25,884 nt of DNA from the NCBI GenBank assembly GCA_017462505.1, contig JAFTQY010000083.1, positions 1-25,884 of the forward strand, read 5' to 3'. The notes under the pieces are model-generated. The model did no database searches, was not told the origin of the DNA, and saw only the letters and a program-made list of their open reading frames with translations. This document shows, in pieces, positions 14,748-23,497 of this stretch (its first letter is position 1; the number at the start of each line of letters is the position of its first letter). The DNA is from Clostridia bacterium. GTDB lineage: Bacteria > Bacillota_A > Clostridia > Christensenellales > Borkfalkiaceae. The translations under genes were made by a program, and so were the position numbers.

Positions 14748-16195
14748 TGGATAATTACGAAAACGGTTTTAATAATTACGGCGGCTACGGGTATTCCGGG
14801 CAATCGTCGCAGCCCGCCCAAGATACGGGCATGAATAATCTTTCCGGCGTAGCCAAGATCAAGGTGATCGGCGTTGGCGGCGCGGGAAATAACGCGGTGG
14901 ACAGGCTGATCGAATCGGGCTTGACCAGCGCGGAATACATCGTTGTCAATACCGACAATCAAGCGTTGGCGCGATCAAAAGCGTCCAGACGTATTCAAAT
15001 CGGCGTACAGCTCACCAAAGGACTGGGCGCGGGCGCTGACCCGTCCGTGGGGAAAGCTGCCGCAGAAGAGAGCAAAGAGGCTCTGCAAGAGGCGTTGAAA
15101 GACACCGACCTGCTCTTTATTACCGCAGGTATGGGCGGCGGTACGGGTACGGGCGCTGCTCCCGTCATCGCAAAGCTTGCTAAGGATATGAAAATTCTTA
15201 CCGTCGCGGTCGTGACGTTGCCGTTCTCGTTTGAGGCAAAACGCAGAATGGACAATGCGCTCGTCGGTATCGAGGAATTGAAAAAATCGGTGGATTCCAT
15301 CATTACGATCCCCAACGATAAAATCCGTCAGGTCGTGCCTAAGAACACGTCCTTCTCCGAGGCGTTAAAGGTGGCGGACGAGGTGCTTCGTCAAGGTATT
15401 CGCGGTATCGCGGAGCTGATCGTCAAGCCGTCGCTGATCAACCTCGATTTTGCGGACGTAAAGACGACGTTGAAAGGCCGCGGGCTCGCGCACATGGGGA
15501 TCGGCGTAGCGAAAGGGGAAAAGAGAATTTTCGATGCGGTACGTTGCGCTGTGGGCAGTCCTTTGCTCAACACGACGATCGAGGGCGCAAGCTCGGTAAT
15601 TCTCAACGTGATCGGCGGCAAGGATCTGTCCTTGGACGAAGTCGTTACGGCGGCAGATCTCGTGAAAGGGGTGATCGATTATTCGGCAAACGTGATTTTC
15701 GGCGCGTGCATCGACGAGAATATGTCGGACGAAGTAGAAGTTGTCATTATCGCTACGGGCTTTAACGGCGCGCAAAACGGCGCGGGCTTTGATACGGCAA
15801 ACGAAACGCTCCGTCAGGCTACTTTGCTTTCGCAAAAGCTGGAAAACGCGCAGGAAACGGGCAATACGTCCCTGTTTGGACAACAGCCCACGTACAGCGA
15901 GCAGGCATACGGGTATGCACAGCAACAGCCTGCGCCCGCACAGCCTTACACTCCCCAACAGCCGTATGCACAGCCGATGCAGCCGCTCAGCTACGGTCAA
16001 ACGCCGTATGCACAACCTATTCAGCCGATGCAACCTATGCAGGCTATGCAACCGTCGGCAGAACCTATTCAGCCCGTTTTTGAGCCGGACGATCCCATTC
16101 CCGAGGCAAAGGACGGGGAAGGCGAGGAAAAACCCGACCGTAAACACTGTCCCCGCTTTGTGGATTTCTTCATGAAAAAGAAGAAAAAGGACTAA
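14744..16195 (+). CDS. ftsZ: Cell-division protein FtsZ
   Basis: Tubulin-like GTPase that forms the Z ring. After a Gly/Tyr/Asn-rich N terminus of about 36 residues come KVIGVGGAGNNAVDRL, NTDNQAL, the GTP signature GGGTGTG (131-137), FSFEAKRRM and the T7-loop region NLDFADVKT. Residues about 375-465 are a linker very rich in Gln, Pro and Met (repeats of AQP, QPM). The end PRFVDFF (about 470-476) plus a Lys run is the likely C-terminal conserved peptide that binds FtsA; it lacks the common Ile-Pro-x-Phe-Leu form. Start is ATG 14744, nine bases after GGAGG, overlapping the ftsA stop; ATG 14747 is an alternative. Length 483, long because of the linker. Confidence 0.97.
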   Translation: MMDNYENGFNNYGGYGYSGQSSQPAQDTGMNNLSGVAKIKVIGVGGAGNNAVDRLIESGLTSAEYIVVNTDNQALARSKASRRIQIGVQLTKGLGAGADPSVGKAAAEESKEALQEALKDTDLLFITAGMGGGTGTGAAPVIAKLAKDMKILTVAVVTLPFSFEAKRRMDNALVGIEELKKSVDSIITIPNDKIRQVVPKNTSFSEALKVADEVLRQGIRGIAELIVKPSLINLDFADVKTTLKGRGLAHMGIGVAKGEKRIFDAVRCAVGSPLLNTTIEGASSVILNVIGGKDLSLDEVVTAADLVKGVIDYSANVIFGACIDENMSDEVEVVIIATGFNGAQNGAGFDTANETLRQATLLSQKLENAQETGNTSLFGQQPTYSEQAYGYAQQQPAPAQPYTPQQPYAQPMQPLSYGQTPYAQPIQPMQPMQAMQPSAEPIQPVFEPDDPIPEAKDGEGEEKPDRKHCPRFVDFFMKKKKKD

Positions 16196-16213
16196 ATTGA
16201 AATAAAAAACGAT

Positions 16214-16249
16214 ACGCCCTGAAAACCGTTTGGTTTTCGGGGCGTTTTT
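16214..16249 (+). terminator. Intrinsic terminator after ftsZ
   Basis: ACGCCCTGAAAACC, loop GTTT, GGTTTTCGGGGCGT form a 14-bp stem followed by five T. One pair is G-U only in the plus-strand RNA, which sets the direction. Confidence 0.9.
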
Positions 16250-16520
16250 CATGCGTAGATAATGGATAAAGGGGAAAGGACACCTGCAAATACGCAGATG
16301 CCCTTTCGAGGAAGAATAAATCAGATATGAGGATAATCATTGTTAAATGGTTTTACTTATCGAAAAACCGTATAAAACCTAATCGTTCAATCGATATTTT
16401 TAATTATTATACCATGTTTATCCAAGATAAGCAAGTGAAATTAGGTAGATAAAGGTAAAAACGATATAAGAATTTATTATATTATGCATAAAGCCACATT
16501 ATGGAAAATACAATGTTTAT
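16250..16520. other. AT-rich non-coding gap between ftsZ and murC
   Basis: No reading frame worth calling. It holds a hairpin at 16274-16307, then AT-rich sequence with a GGTTTT segment (16349-16354) that can pair with either of two AAAACC copies (16364-16369 or 16374-16379). TACAAT at 16509-16514 could be a -10 box for murC, but no acceptable -35 is seen. I cannot assign an RNA gene. Confidence 0.5.
16274..16307. other. Long imperfect hairpin without U-tract
   Basis: GAAAGG plus CACCTGC pairs with GCAGATG plus CCTTTC around a 6-base loop AAATAC, with two mismatched positions. No T-run follows on the plus strand and only a weak CCCCTTT follows on the minus strand, so it is not a clear terminator. 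It may be a 3' processing or stability element of ftsZ read-through RNA, or part of a small RNA. Confidence 0.4.
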
Positions 16521-17870
16521 ATGCGGTTAAAGGGTTTAAAATCGGTTAAAAAAGTATATTTTATCGGGATCGGCGGTATCAGCATGAGCGCTTTGGCGCG
16601 TTTTTTATTTTCGTGCGGCTACGAGGTCGCAGGGAGCGACGGAATGCGTAGCGAACAGACGGGAAATTTGCTTTCGCAAGGGATAAAAGTATACGTGGGT
16701 ATTGACGAAACGCGGACGGAACTTTTACATGCGGACGCCGTGGTGTTCACGGACGCCATTCCCTTATGGCACGCGGAATTGCAAAGGGCAGTCGCCTTAA
16801 AAAAACGGCTGTATTCTCGCGCGGATTTTTTGGGCTTGCTCTGCAAGGAATTTTCAAACGTTATCGCCGTTGCGGGCAGTCATGGCAAGACGACCTGTAC
16901 CTCGATGTGCGCACATATTTTAAGGGGGCTTAACGTGCCCTTTACGGCGCATATCGGGGGTGAGGACGCCGCGTTTGGTAATTTTTATACCAGCGGGCAG
17001 GATTATTTCGTGACCGAGGCGTGCGAGTATAAAAAAAATTTATTGAAGATTCCCGCAAGCAGAGCAATTTTGCTAAATATCGATAAAGACCACATGGAAT
17101 GTTACGAGGGGGAAGAGGATTTGATCGACTGTTTTCGCCGATACTGCACCGCCGCGGGCACGGCGTTTGTCTGCGCGGACGACGAAAAATGCCTTTCGCT
17201 TGGCGATTTTCCCTCTTTCGGTATCAAAAACAGCGGCGCGGATTATCGGGCGACGCACCTGCGCGCAAACGGCGAAAGGTATTCGTTTACGGTGGAGGAA
17301 TACGGAAAGGCGCTGTGCCGCATAAAGCTCGGCGCGATCGGGCGGTGCAACGTATACAATGCTTTGGCGGCGTTTGCCGCGATGCGCTCGTTCGGGTTTG
17401 ACGAAAAGGAAATCGTGGCGGGCTTGGAAACGTTCACGGCGATCAAACGCCGTTTTGAAAAAATCGGGGCGTATCACGGCGCAAGCTTTATCTGCGATTA
17501 CGCGCACCACCCGCGCGAGATCGCCGCCACCGTCCGCACGGCGCAGGGGGTATGCCGCGGGGAGCTGTACGTCGTCTTTCAACCGCATACCTATTCCCGC
17601 ACAAAATTGCTGATGTCGGAATTTCTTTCCGTACTTCGTCCGATTAAAAATTTGATGATCTACAAAACCTATGCGGCGCGAGAGCAGTACGACGGCGCGG
17701 GCAGCGCGGCTACCCTTTCGCGGGCGCTGGGGAACAGTCTGTACGCCGAGAACGTTTATATGCTGAAAATGTGGCTAAAAAAGACGGTGAAGGAGGGGGA
17801 CGTTGTGCTGTTTTTAGGCGCGGGCGATATCTATTATGCGGCGCAATATTTGTTAAAAGAACTCCATTAG
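16521..17870 (+). CDS. murC: UDP-N-acetylmuramate--L-alanine ligase
   Basis: First Mur ligase, adding L-alanine to UDP-MurNAc with ATP. Motifs: YFIGIGGISMSALARFL at the N terminus, the P loop GSHGKTT (119-125), EACEY, NIDKDHMECY, GRCNVYNALAA, DYAHHPREI and FQPHTYSRT. The length of 449 residues is normal. ATG 16521 is the only conventional start before the conserved region; no ribosome binding site lies upstream. The gene stands alone between two terminators, after ftsZ rather than beside murB or murD. Confidence 0.95.
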   Translation: MRLKGLKSVKKVYFIGIGGISMSALARFLFSCGYEVAGSDGMRSEQTGNLLSQGIKVYVGIDETRTELLHADAVVFTDAIPLWHAELQRAVALKKRLYSRADFLGLLCKEFSNVIAVAGSHGKTTCTSMCAHILRGLNVPFTAHIGGEDAAFGNFYTSGQDYFVTEACEYKKNLLKIPASRAILLNIDKDHMECYEGEEDLIDCFRRYCTAAGTAFVCADDEKCLSLGDFPSFGIKNSGADYRATHLRANGERYSFTVEEYGKALCRIKLGAIGRCNVYNALAAFAAMRSFGFDEKEIVAGLETFTAIKRRFEKIGAYHGASFICDYAHHPREIAATVRTAQGVCRGELYVVFQPHTYSRTKLLMSEFLSVLRPIKNLMIYKTYAAREQYDGAGSAATLSRALGNSLYAENVYMLKMWLKKTVKEGDVVLFLGAGDIYYAAQYLLKELH

Positions 17871-17888
17871 GAGTTAAGTAAAAAAACA

Positions 17889-17944
17889 AAACGGGCAAAA
17901 GGGGAGAAAAGTCGAAAAAATCTCCGCTATACGCCCGTTTTTTT
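17889..17944 (+). terminator. Intrinsic terminator after murC
   Basis: AAACGGGC (17889-17896) pairs with GCCCGTTT (17933-17940), followed by T to 17944. Inside, GGAGA (17903-17907) pairs with TCTCC (17921-17925). The two-part stem and seven-T run make a good terminator. Confidence 0.8.
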
Positions 17945-17956
17945 GCTGTTAAACTA

Positions 17957-17985
17957 TTGAAAAAAAATAAAATCTATGTTATAAT
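17957..17985 (+). promoter_or_regulatory. Promoter of the ftsK-rimO-pgsA-cinA-recA unit
   Basis: TTGAAA (17957-17962), a 17-bp spacer and TATAAT (17980-17985), with TGT just ahead of the -10 box (extended -10). The start site would be near 17992, leaving a leader of about 15 bases before the GTG of ftsK. Confidence 0.75.
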
Positions 17986-18006
17986 AATTAGGTATAGGGT
18001 GAGGAG

Positions 18007-21000
18007 GTGATTCCTTCGGCAAAACAGGAAATAAAAGAGAAGAAAAACAAGGATAAAAAGGAATCGAGAATCGTCAATAAAGAGAGCTTTTGCGCGACGA
18101 TCGCGTTGTTTTCGATATTGTTGCTGTTGATTTTATGCACACGGACTCTGGTTTTTGGGGAGTTCGGTTTTACCGTACACGCATTTTTGACGGGCACGTT
18201 TGGGTATTTTGCCTATCCGTTGGTGCTCGGATTGTTTTACGTTTCGGCGTTCGGCTTGTTCGGAAAACGCCTTGTAAAGAACAGAAAGCTGTTTCTTTGC
18301 TGTGCATTGTTGGTGGTTTCCGCGGCGTTGATCGTGCATACCGCGCTTACCTATTCGTGGTTTGATAAGAACAAGTACCTTGCGGCATGCTTTAACGCGG
18401 GGGAAAATTTCCCGAAAGCAACGGCGTGCGGCTGGCTTGGCGGCGCGCTGGTATATGCGGTGGCGGCGCTTACGACCAAGGTCGGCGCGTTGATCGTCTA
18501 CGGTATCATTACGGCGTTTTTGACCTATATTTGCATTACTGTTGCGGGCAAACAACCCAAGCAACCTAAACAACCCAACGAAAAACCCGCAAATCCTACT
18601 GCGGAAAATACGGAAATTCCTTTGTATCAACAGCCTATGCCGTGCGATCAGCCGCAAGGCGCACAACCGATTGCGCAACAGACCGTGCAACCGACTATGC
18701 AACCACAACCTGCGCCCGTCGAAAACAGCGAACGTATTCCCATGCCCGGGTATTCTTCGCCCGACAACGCGCAAGAGGAGCTGGCTGGCGGATACATGCC
18801 GACGGTGGCGCAAAGACCGGGTTTTACTCTGCGCGAAGAGGAAAACAAAGAATTTAACAGCGGCAGAGCGTTTTCGCCGTTCGGTATGCCGAACGGGCAG
18901 GAGCAAACCGACGATACGCCCGCGCCCGATTATGATTTCACCAACAGCCGCGAGTTTTTATTCGGCGGCACGCCCGCTGAAAATTATAAGCGGAATTTGA
19001 TTTTCGATCCGACGGCAAAGGTCAACAACCGACCCAACGTTTCGCCAAATCATCCGACGATTAACGACGGCTATATGCCCTCGTATACCAACGCGTATCA
19101 AAATTCGGTAAACGATACCGTGCAACCTACGCGGCCGATCAAGATCGTCAACGATCAGTCGCAAACCGATTACGGCTACAACAGCTCTTTTGGCGGTTAT
19201 ACCGAGCAAACGGCAACGCCGCCCCCCGTGGTGCAGGCGCAGCCGATCGAAGAAAAGCCGTTCCCGCAAGAGTATGCCCCGTATACGCCCGATAACGGTG
19301 CAACGGAAAGCCGCAACGCGTACAGGATCTCCGAGCCCGTCGATCTGCCTACCTATTCCGCAAACGAGCGGACGGACGAGGACGACGGTCTTTCCTTTGA
19401 TAACACGCGCGGTGAAGAGCTCGACCGCGGCAGAGAGGACGGGTACAGACGGCACGATTATATGGATTTGTTCTCTACGGACAACCCCAACGTATTCGGC
19501 GGGGAAGAGGAAACGCTTCTGGATAGAGCCGTTGACGAGGGCAGAGTGGATCGCGGTCTTAGCGAACGCACTTTTGATCGCGGAGATTCGTTGTTGGACG
19601 ACGACCGCAATTCCCGCAGTTCCCGTATGGACGATTATGACGAAACGCCTCGCGGCAAAGATGGGTTAAATCTGCTCGACGATGACGATAATCCCTATTC
19701 TCTCCGCGCCGATTACGAGGTTTCACGCGGCGGGGATATCGGCTTTGGCAGAGATACTGAAACGCGCGGCGGGGGATACGACGATGAAATTACAGACAGT
19801 CCCCGCGCAACGGGGACGTTGATTCCGCCGATGGAACAGATTGCGGAAATCACGCCCCCCGAACCCGCGCCCGCGGTAATGCCGAAGGTGACGGAAGTCG
19901 TTCCCACGTCTCCGCCCCCCAAGCCCCGCGTTATTCGCCCGTACGTGCGCGTACCCTTGGACGATTTCGATTGTCGCGACGTACAGCCTACGGCAAACGA
20001 CGAAGAGGTGGAAGAAACCAAACAAAATATCCTTGCAACGTTGGCGGAATTCCGCGTAAACGGGGCAGAGATCGCGTCCGTTACGTTCGGACCTACGGTT
20101 ACCCGTTATAACGTGGCGATCCCGCGCAGTATTTCCCCGAAAAAGGTCGTGGCGCTCGATCAGTCGATCGCAATCAGCTTACATTCCAGCGGCGTAAACG
20201 TATATCCCAACTACGAGGACGGCGTGGTCAGTATCGAAGTTCCCAACAAGGAAAGACAGTTCGTACAGCTCGGCTGTATGCTGTCGGGGGATACGTTCGT
20301 GAATGCAAAACCCTCCTCGCTCATGTTCACCATGGGTAAGGACGTAGCCAACCGCAAGGTATACGGCGATATCAGCAAAATGATCCACTTGCTCGTGGCA
20401 GGGTCGTCCGGCTCGGGTAAGAGCGTGTTCTTGGGCTCGCTGATCGTCAGCTTGATCTATAAATATTCCCCCGAGGAATTGCGTTTGATCTTGATCGACC
20501 CGAAAATGACGGAATTCGTGCTCTACAACGGCTTGCCGCACTTGATGATCAACGAAATCATCACTGACGCAAACAAAGCGGTACAGAGCTTGAACTGGGC
20601 GATCGGCGAAATGAATCGCCGTTATCAGCTTTTTGAAAAAATGTCCCGCTCGGGCACGTACGTACAAAATCTCGATCAATACAACGCGCACCTGCAAAAA
20701 GCGGAACGCTTGCCCAAAATCGTTATCATCATCGACGAGCTTGCCGATTTGATGTTGGCGGCGAAAAAAGAGATGGAAGACAGAATACAAAACCTCACGC
20801 AAAAAGCGCGTGCGGCAGGTATTCATTTGATCGTAGCGACCCAAAGACCGTCCACGGACGTTATTACTGGCGTTATCAAGAGCAACCTGCCTACCCGCGT
20901 CGCGTTCTACGTGGCAACGGACGTGGACAGCCGCGTTATTCTCGACCAGACTGGGGCGCAGAAATTGCTCGGCAAAGGGGACTTTTTGTACACCATGCCG

Positions 21001-21405
21001 GGGCTTGCCGCTCCTATTCGTGTGCAGAGCGCCTTTATCTCACCTGAGGAATCGCAACGGGTCGTGAACTTTATCAAGAACAACAACGAGGCGTATTACG
21101 ACGAAGAGGCGACGGCGTTTATCAATTCGCGCGGCGGCTATGCGGGCGATCCGTCCGATCCGCTTGTCGGCGACAAGAGCGGCGCGGTCGATCCCATCTT
21201 TATCGAGGCGCTCAAATACGTTATTTTGAGCGGTAGCGCGTCTATTTCCATGATCCAGCGTAAATGCTCTACGGGGTACAGCCGCGCGGGTAAAATTATC
21301 GAATGGATGGAAGATATGGGCTATATTTCGCCCTTTGACGGCGCAAAAGCAAGAAAAGTTCTGATTACAAAGGAAGAATTTGAAAGCAAATACGGACCGT
21401 TATAA
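18007..21405 (+). CDS. ftsK: DNA translocase FtsK/SpoIIIE
   Basis: Membrane-anchored ATPase that pumps chromosomal DNA through the closing septum. Four or five transmembrane segments lie between about residues 25 and 180. A linker of about 470 residues is first Gln/Pro-rich, then Asp/Arg-rich. The motor starts near 655 (RPYVRVPLDDFDC), with Walker A GSSGSGKS (799-806) and Walker B IIIIDE (906-911), then ATQRPSTDVITGVIKSNLPTRVAF (in two parts of the RecA fold). The C-terminal gamma winged helix (SMIQRKCSTGYSRAGKIIEWME) reads KOPS/SRS-type orienting sequences. 1132 residues. GTG 18007 is the only conventional start, but GAGGAGGTGAT overlaps it rather than preceding it. FtsK and SpoIIIE roles cannot be separated from sequence. 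Confidence 0.95.
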   Translation: MIPSAKQEIKEKKNKDKKESRIVNKESFCATIALFSILLLLILCTRTLVFGEFGFTVHAFLTGTFGYFAYPLVLGLFYVSAFGLFGKRLVKNRKLFLCCALLVVSAALIVHTALTYSWFDKNKYLAACFNAGENFPKATACGWLGGALVYAVAALTTKVGALIVYGIITAFLTYICITVAGKQPKQPKQPNEKPANPTAENTEIPLYQQPMPCDQPQGAQPIAQQTVQPTMQPQPAPVENSERIPMPGYSSPDNAQEELAGGYMPTVAQRPGFTLREEENKEFNSGRAFSPFGMPNGQEQTDDTPAPDYDFTNSREFLFGGTPAENYKRNLIFDPTAKVNNRPNVSPNHPTINDGYMPSYTNAYQNSVNDTVQPTRPIKIVNDQSQTDYGYNSSFGGYTEQTATPPPVVQAQPIEEKPFPQEYAPYTPDNGATESRNAYRISEPVDLPTYSANERTDEDDGLSFDNTRGEELDRGREDGYRRHDYMDLFSTDNPNVFGGEEETLLDRAVDEGRVDRGLSERTFDRGDSLLDDDRNSRSSRMDDYDETPRGKDGLNLLDDDDNPYSLRADYEVSRGGDIGFGRDTETRGGGYDDEITDSPRATGTLIPPMEQIAEITPPEPAPAVMPKVTEVVPTSPPPKPRVIRPYVRVPLDDFDCRDVQPTANDEEVEETKQNILATLAEFRVNGAEIASVTFGPTVTRYNVAIPRSISPKKVVALDQSIAISLHSSGVNVYPNYEDGVVSIEVPNKERQFVQLGCMLSGDTFVNAKPSSLMFTMGKDVANRKVYGDISKMIHLLVAGSSGSGKSVFLGSLIVSLIYKYSPEELRLILIDPKMTEFVLYNGLPHLMINEIITDANKAVQSLNWAIGEMNRRYQLFEKMSRSGTYVQNLDQYNAHLQKAERLPKIVIIIDELADLMLAAKKEMEDRIQNLTQKARAAGIHLIVATQRPSTDVITGVIKSNLPTRVAFYVATDVDSRVILDQTGAQKLLGKGDFLYTMPGLAAPIRVQSAFISPEESQRVVNFIKNNNEAYYDEEATAFINSRGGYAGDPSDPLVGDKSGAVDPIFIEALKYVILSGSASISMIQRKCSTGYSRAGKIIEWMEDMGYISPFDGAKARKVLITKEEFESKYGPL

Positions 21406-21515
21406 GATTTTGGCTCAAAAATAAATTTTTCAAAAATTCAAAAATATTTTTTAAAATAGGCATACGTTTGTCATATTAAATGTGGTATGCTAATAACGTA
21501 AAGGATAAACGAACT

Positions 21516-22850
21516 ATGTTATCGGGAAAGAAATTCGGCGTCATATCCCTCGGTTGTGATAAAAACCGCGTAGACACCGAAAAACTGCTGGGGCTACTCA
21601 AAACGAAAGGGTGTACGCTGACGGACGATATTTCCGCGGCGCACGTTCTTATCGTCAACACCTGCGCGTTTTTACAGAGCGCGCGTGAAGAGGCGATAGA
21701 AACCCTTTTAGAGTGCGCGCAGCAAAAAACGGAGGGCAATTTAGAAAAGCTGGTCGTGACTGGCTGTTTGCCCCAAAAATTCATTGATGAGCTGTTTGAA
21801 CCCTTGCAAGAGGTGGACGTGTTCTTGGGTATCAGCGATTACGAAAAGATATTCGAGGCGTTGGAAAGCTCGTACGCGGAAAGCAAACGGCAAAATTACG
21901 TCGGAAAGGGCAAGGACGGGTATATGCACGAGCGCGTGTTGACAACCGCCGATCATATTGCCTATTTAAAGATCGCCGACGGGTGCTATAATCATTGTAC
22001 CTATTGTCTTATTCCCAAAATCCGCGGAAAATACCGTTCCTATCCCATGGACGAGCTTTTGAAAGAGGCGCAGGATTTAGGGGAAACGGCGGAGCTTATT
22101 TTGGTGGCGCAGGACACGACCCGCTACGGCGAAGATCGGTACGGCAAAAACCGTTTTGTGGAGCTTTTGCAACGGCTTTCTGCGTTGGAAAATATCAAAA
22201 AAATACGTCTGCTGTATTGCTATCCCGACGTGATTGGGGACGAGCTCATCGATGAGATCGCAAAAAACGATAAAATTTTAAAATATCTTGATATCCCGAT
22301 GCAACACACGGAAGACCGCGTTTTGAAATTGATGAACCGAAAGGGCACGCGCGAAAAATACATGGAACTGCTTGTAAAATTGCACGAAAGGATCCCGGGC
22401 ATCGCGATACGTTCCACGTTTATTTCTGGGTTTCCGTCGGAAACGGAACAGGAATTCGACGGCATGCGCAACTTTATCTCGCAGGCAAAGCTCTTAAATT
22501 GCGGTTTCTTTGCCTACTCGCGAGAGCCGGACACGGGGGCGTACCGCATGAAAGGGCAGGTGCATCACGCGACGAAAAAACGGCGGGTGCGCGCTCTGTA
22601 CGAAATCCAACAAGCGATTTCCAAAGAATTGCTTTCAACGCTGATCGGTAAAAAAATTACGGTGCTGTGCGACGGCATCGATTATGAAAAAGGCTGTTTT
22701 GTAGGGCGTGGGTATTTCAGCGCACCCGATATAGACGGAAAGGTGTTCTTCCATGCGGCGGAGGCTATGCAGGGGGAATATTACGAGGTCGAAATCGACA
22801 GCGCGGACGCTTACGACTTATACGGACATACGGAGGATTACGAATTATGA
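21516..22850 (+). CDS. rimO: Ribosomal protein uS12 methylthiotransferase
   Basis: Radical-SAM enzyme that adds a methylthio group to the conserved Asp of uS12. The N-terminal MTTase domain has SLGCDKNRVD (Cys about 14), NTCAF and TGCLPQ. The radical-SAM cluster is CYNHCTYC (Cys about 157, 161, 164), followed by IPKIRGKYRSYP. The TRAM domain occupies about the last 70 residues (LIGKKITVLCDG...). The CDKNRVD form and the IPKIRGKYRS stretch are typical of RimO rather than MiaB. ATG 21516 is chosen because AAAGGA lies at 21499-21504; a GTG 36 bases upstream has no ribosome binding site. Length 444. The stop overlaps the pgsA start (ATGA). Confidence 0.94.
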   Translation: MLSGKKFGVISLGCDKNRVDTEKLLGLLKTKGCTLTDDISAAHVLIVNTCAFLQSAREEAIETLLECAQQKTEGNLEKLVVTGCLPQKFIDELFEPLQEVDVFLGISDYEKIFEALESSYAESKRQNYVGKGKDGYMHERVLTTADHIAYLKIADGCYNHCTYCLIPKIRGKYRSYPMDELLKEAQDLGETAELILVAQDTTRYGEDRYGKNRFVELLQRLSALENIKKIRLLYCYPDVIGDELIDEIAKNDKILKYLDIPMQHTEDRVLKLMNRKGTREKYMELLVKLHERIPGIAIRSTFISGFPSETEQEFDGMRNFISQAKLLNCGFFAYSREPDTGAYRMKGQVHHATKKRRVRALYEIQQAISKELLSTLIGKKITVLCDGIDYEKGCFVGRGYFSAPDIDGKVFFHAAEAMQGEYYEVEIDSADAYDLYGHTEDYEL

Positions 22851-23464
22851 ATTTACCCAACAAAATCACTTTGAGCCGAATTTTTATGATACCCGTTTTT
22901 GTGGCGGTGTTCTTCCTTGACGGCGTGTTGCCCGACGTGAAAGGTTTTCCGATCGCTTATGTGATTGCGGCGGCTATCTTTGCAATTGCGGCGTGCACCG
23001 ATTTTATCGACGGTCATATCGCGCGTTCCCGCGGGCTGGTTACCAATCTTGGCAAATTCCTTGATCCCATTGCGGACAAGGTACTCGTTTCTACGGCGAT
23101 GATCTTGCTGTTGGCGATGAAAGAGATCCTTTTCCGCGGCTGGAAATACGGCGAAGAGCTGTATATCGCGCTTGCGGTATGTATCTGCGTGATCATGGCA
23201 AGAGAATTGATCATCAGCGCGTTTAGACAAATCGCGGCGACGACGGGTTTGGTGCTTGCGGCGGACAAGCTCGGCAAATACAAAACGACGTTCCAAGACG
23301 TAAGTATCGTCGTGTTGCTTGTTTCGGCTAGCGTATTCGGCAAGGCGGGCGAGGCGCTTTGTATCGTCGGGTTGGTACTGTTTGCAATCGCAACGGTGCT
23401 TACCGTTTGGTCGGGCATTTCGTACGTAGTGAAGAATAAACAGGTATTAAAAGACCAAAAATAA
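22847..23464 (+). CDS. pgsA: CDP-diacylglycerol--glycerol-3-phosphate 3-phosphatidyltransferase
   Basis: Integral membrane enzyme making phosphatidylglycerophosphate, the committed step to phosphatidylglycerol. The CDP-alcohol phosphotransferase motif is complete: Asp55-Gly56, Ala59-Arg60, Gly69, Asp73 and Asp77 in DGHIARSRGL then GKFLDPIADK. The N terminus MNLPNKITLSR is typical of PgsA. About five transmembrane helices in 205 residues. It is translationally coupled to rimO by the ATGA overlap. The order pgsA-cinA-recA matches that of Bacillus and other Bacillota. Confidence 0.95.
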   Translation: MNLPNKITLSRIFMIPVFVAVFFLDGVLPDVKGFPIAYVIAAAIFAIAACTDFIDGHIARSRGLVTNLGKFLDPIADKVLVSTAMILLLAMKEILFRGWKYGEELYIALAVCICVIMARELIISAFRQIAATTGLVLAADKLGKYKTTFQDVSIVVLLVSASVFGKAGEALCIVGLVLFAIATVLTVWSGISYVVKNKQVLKDQK

Positions 23465-23497
23465 GGGTTTTACAGGCACGAAAGACAGGGGTGGCGC

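Noticed and set aside
15880..16070. Short repeats in the ftsZ 3' region as a CRISPR-like or satellite array
   Set aside because: The repeats are in frame, irregular, and encode the Gln/Pro linker.
15365..16252. Minus-strand open frame opposite ftsZ (295 codons)
   Set aside because: Leu/Arg-rich repeats are the antisense of the FtsZ Gln/Pro linker; no ribosome binding site.
16340..16470. Several weak promoter-like pairs upstream of murC
   Set aside because: All are poor matches in AT-rich sequence or have wrong spacing.
21468..21496. Possible rimO promoter TTGTCA-N17-TAATAA
   Set aside because: The start site would fall within the ribosome binding site, so read-through from ftsK is more likely.
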